Below, in pieces: positions 56,883-57,233 of a DNA stretch of 57,233 nucleotides; position 1 is the first letter of the stretch, and the number at the start of each line of letters is the position of its first letter. Origin of the DNA: an uncultured Clostridium sp. GTDB lineage: Bacteria > Bacillota > Clostridia > TANB77 > CAG-508. The position numbers were made by a program, and so were the translations under genes. The stretch spans positions 1-57,233 of the forward strand of contig CAUBRZ010000007.1 in assembly GCA_958438515.1 (NCBI GenBank). Direction: 5' to 3'. Below the pieces are notes generated by a model. It had not been told where the DNA came from, ran no database searches, and was given only the letters and a program-made list of their open reading frames with translations.

Positions 56883-57233
56883 ATGGAGAAAATTTTAAAA
56901 AATAACAAAGGAATAACGCTAATAGCGCTAGTAATTACAATAATAGTACTATTAATTCTAGCAGGAATAAGTATAGCAACATTAACAGGAAATAATGGAT
57001 TATTAAATAAAACAACAAGTGCAAAAGAAGAAAATGAGAAAGCAGAATATAAAGAAAGTTTAGAATTAATAGGAGCAGGACTACAAATTGATAAAAGACG
57101 TGAAAACTGGTCAACAAAAGTATTTATGGAAAAATATAAAGAGGCAATAAAAAACGATAAAAAATTTGAAGATAGTTTAGTGGAAGAAGAAAATAACAAA
57201 ATAAAAGTAACAACAAAAGAAGGATATGTATTT
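56883..57233 (+). CDS. Type IV pilin-like/pseudopilin protein (3' end outside window)
   Basis: 117 residues are visible. The start MEKILKNNKGITLIALVITI continues as a hydrophobic helix to about residue 37 (VLLILAGISIATLTG). This is the prepilin-type leader and helix common in clostridial surface proteins, with the glycine before Ile-Thr-Leu as the probable peptidase cleavage site. The rest is charged. It probably belongs to the same family of secreted proteins as the truncated gene at the left edge. Confidence 0.8.
   Translation, partial: MEKILKNNKGITLIALVITIIVLLILAGISIATLTGNNGLLNKTTSAKEENEKAEYKESLELIGAGLQIDKRRENWSTKVFMEKYKEAIKNDKKFEDSLVEEENNKIKVTTKEGYVF

Noticed and set aside
1..57233. CRISPR array, rRNA or tRNA genes, prophage
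   Set aside because: I saw no regularly spaced repeats, no tRNA-like cloverleafs and no phage structural genes.

Overview
The window is about 57 kb of very AT-rich DNA. It reads as chromosome of an anaerobic, endospore-forming member of the Clostridia. Spore genes are spread through it (gpr, ytxC, cwlJ-gerQ, the rny-ymdB-spoVS cluster, the ytfI-like gene with ytfJ/gerW, a dacF-like carboxypeptidase). There is also a class III ribonucleotide reductase, a pta-ackA acetate pathway, a T-box-controlled ileS and the MurT/GatD lipid II amidation pair. Gene order and operon style are ordinary for Firmicutes: AGGAGG ribosome binding sites, sigma-A promoters and many hairpin-plus-U terminators. I do not recognise the species.

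The outstanding feature is a systematic +1 frameshift signature. At 22 sites in 15 otherwise well conserved genes, many of them essential, one extra C sits directly before a glycine codon GGA (16 times) or GGT (6 times). The interrupted codon in the original frame is therefore always CGG. The genes are a GH57 enzyme, murT (3 sites), hisS, cwlJ (2), trxB, the first ackA, ileS, recA, ytfJ, dacF-like (3), vanW-like, mutS, a MATE-type transporter (2), uvrB (2) and cysE. Skipping the C restores a full-length, family-typical protein every time. The repaired first ackA is 396 residues, exactly the length of its intact neighbour ackA paralogue. I read both strands by eye and found no other kind of frameshift. 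I also found no ordinary arginine CGG codon in any recognisable gene. The only in-frame CGG codons that appear to be read through are in three small uncharacterised genes: a tandem pair at 10822-11103 and 11280-11597, and one at 52142-52372. In the tandem pair the CGG is at the same aligned position, and a +1 shift there would give one glycine and then TAG. The simplest model is that CGG has no normal tRNA in this organism, and that ribosomes reaching it move forward one base and take tRNA-Gly (or use a four-base CGGN decoder). The small genes may report on or respond to that event. A motif-specific sequencing artefact is the main rival explanation.

Layout. 1-5.9 kb: tail of a surface protein, gpr, a membrane-anchored lysine-rich protein, ytxC, GH57 plus DUF4912. 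6.1-13 kb: recJ, relA/spoT, a metallo-beta-lactamase-fold hydrolase, the tandem small genes, hisS. 13-18 kb: Crp/Fnr regulator, a truncated nrdD, gatD and murT with a MITE-like element between them. 18-24 kb: HAD nucleotidase, YcxB-like protein, cwlJ-gerQ, trxB-trxA, RluA-type synthase, trmB, DUF4116 protein. 24-32 kb: pta-ackA-ackA, coiled-coil repeat protein, T-box and ileS. 32-41.8 kb: polysaccharide deacetylase, rny-ymdB-spoVS, peptide-binding protein, recA-recX-scpA, DUF2953-ytfJ. 42-45.5 kb: Fic protein, dacF-like, vanW-like. 45.5-55.5 kb: rpmE, miaB, unknown HTH protein, mutS, MATE, small gene, uvrB, cysE. The right end holds an orotate phosphoribosyltransferase-like gene and the start of a pilin-like gene.

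A short REP/MITE-like family with GGGACA ends occurs at three places. One copy supplies the last codons of nrdD, which lacks its C-terminal glycyl-radical region.
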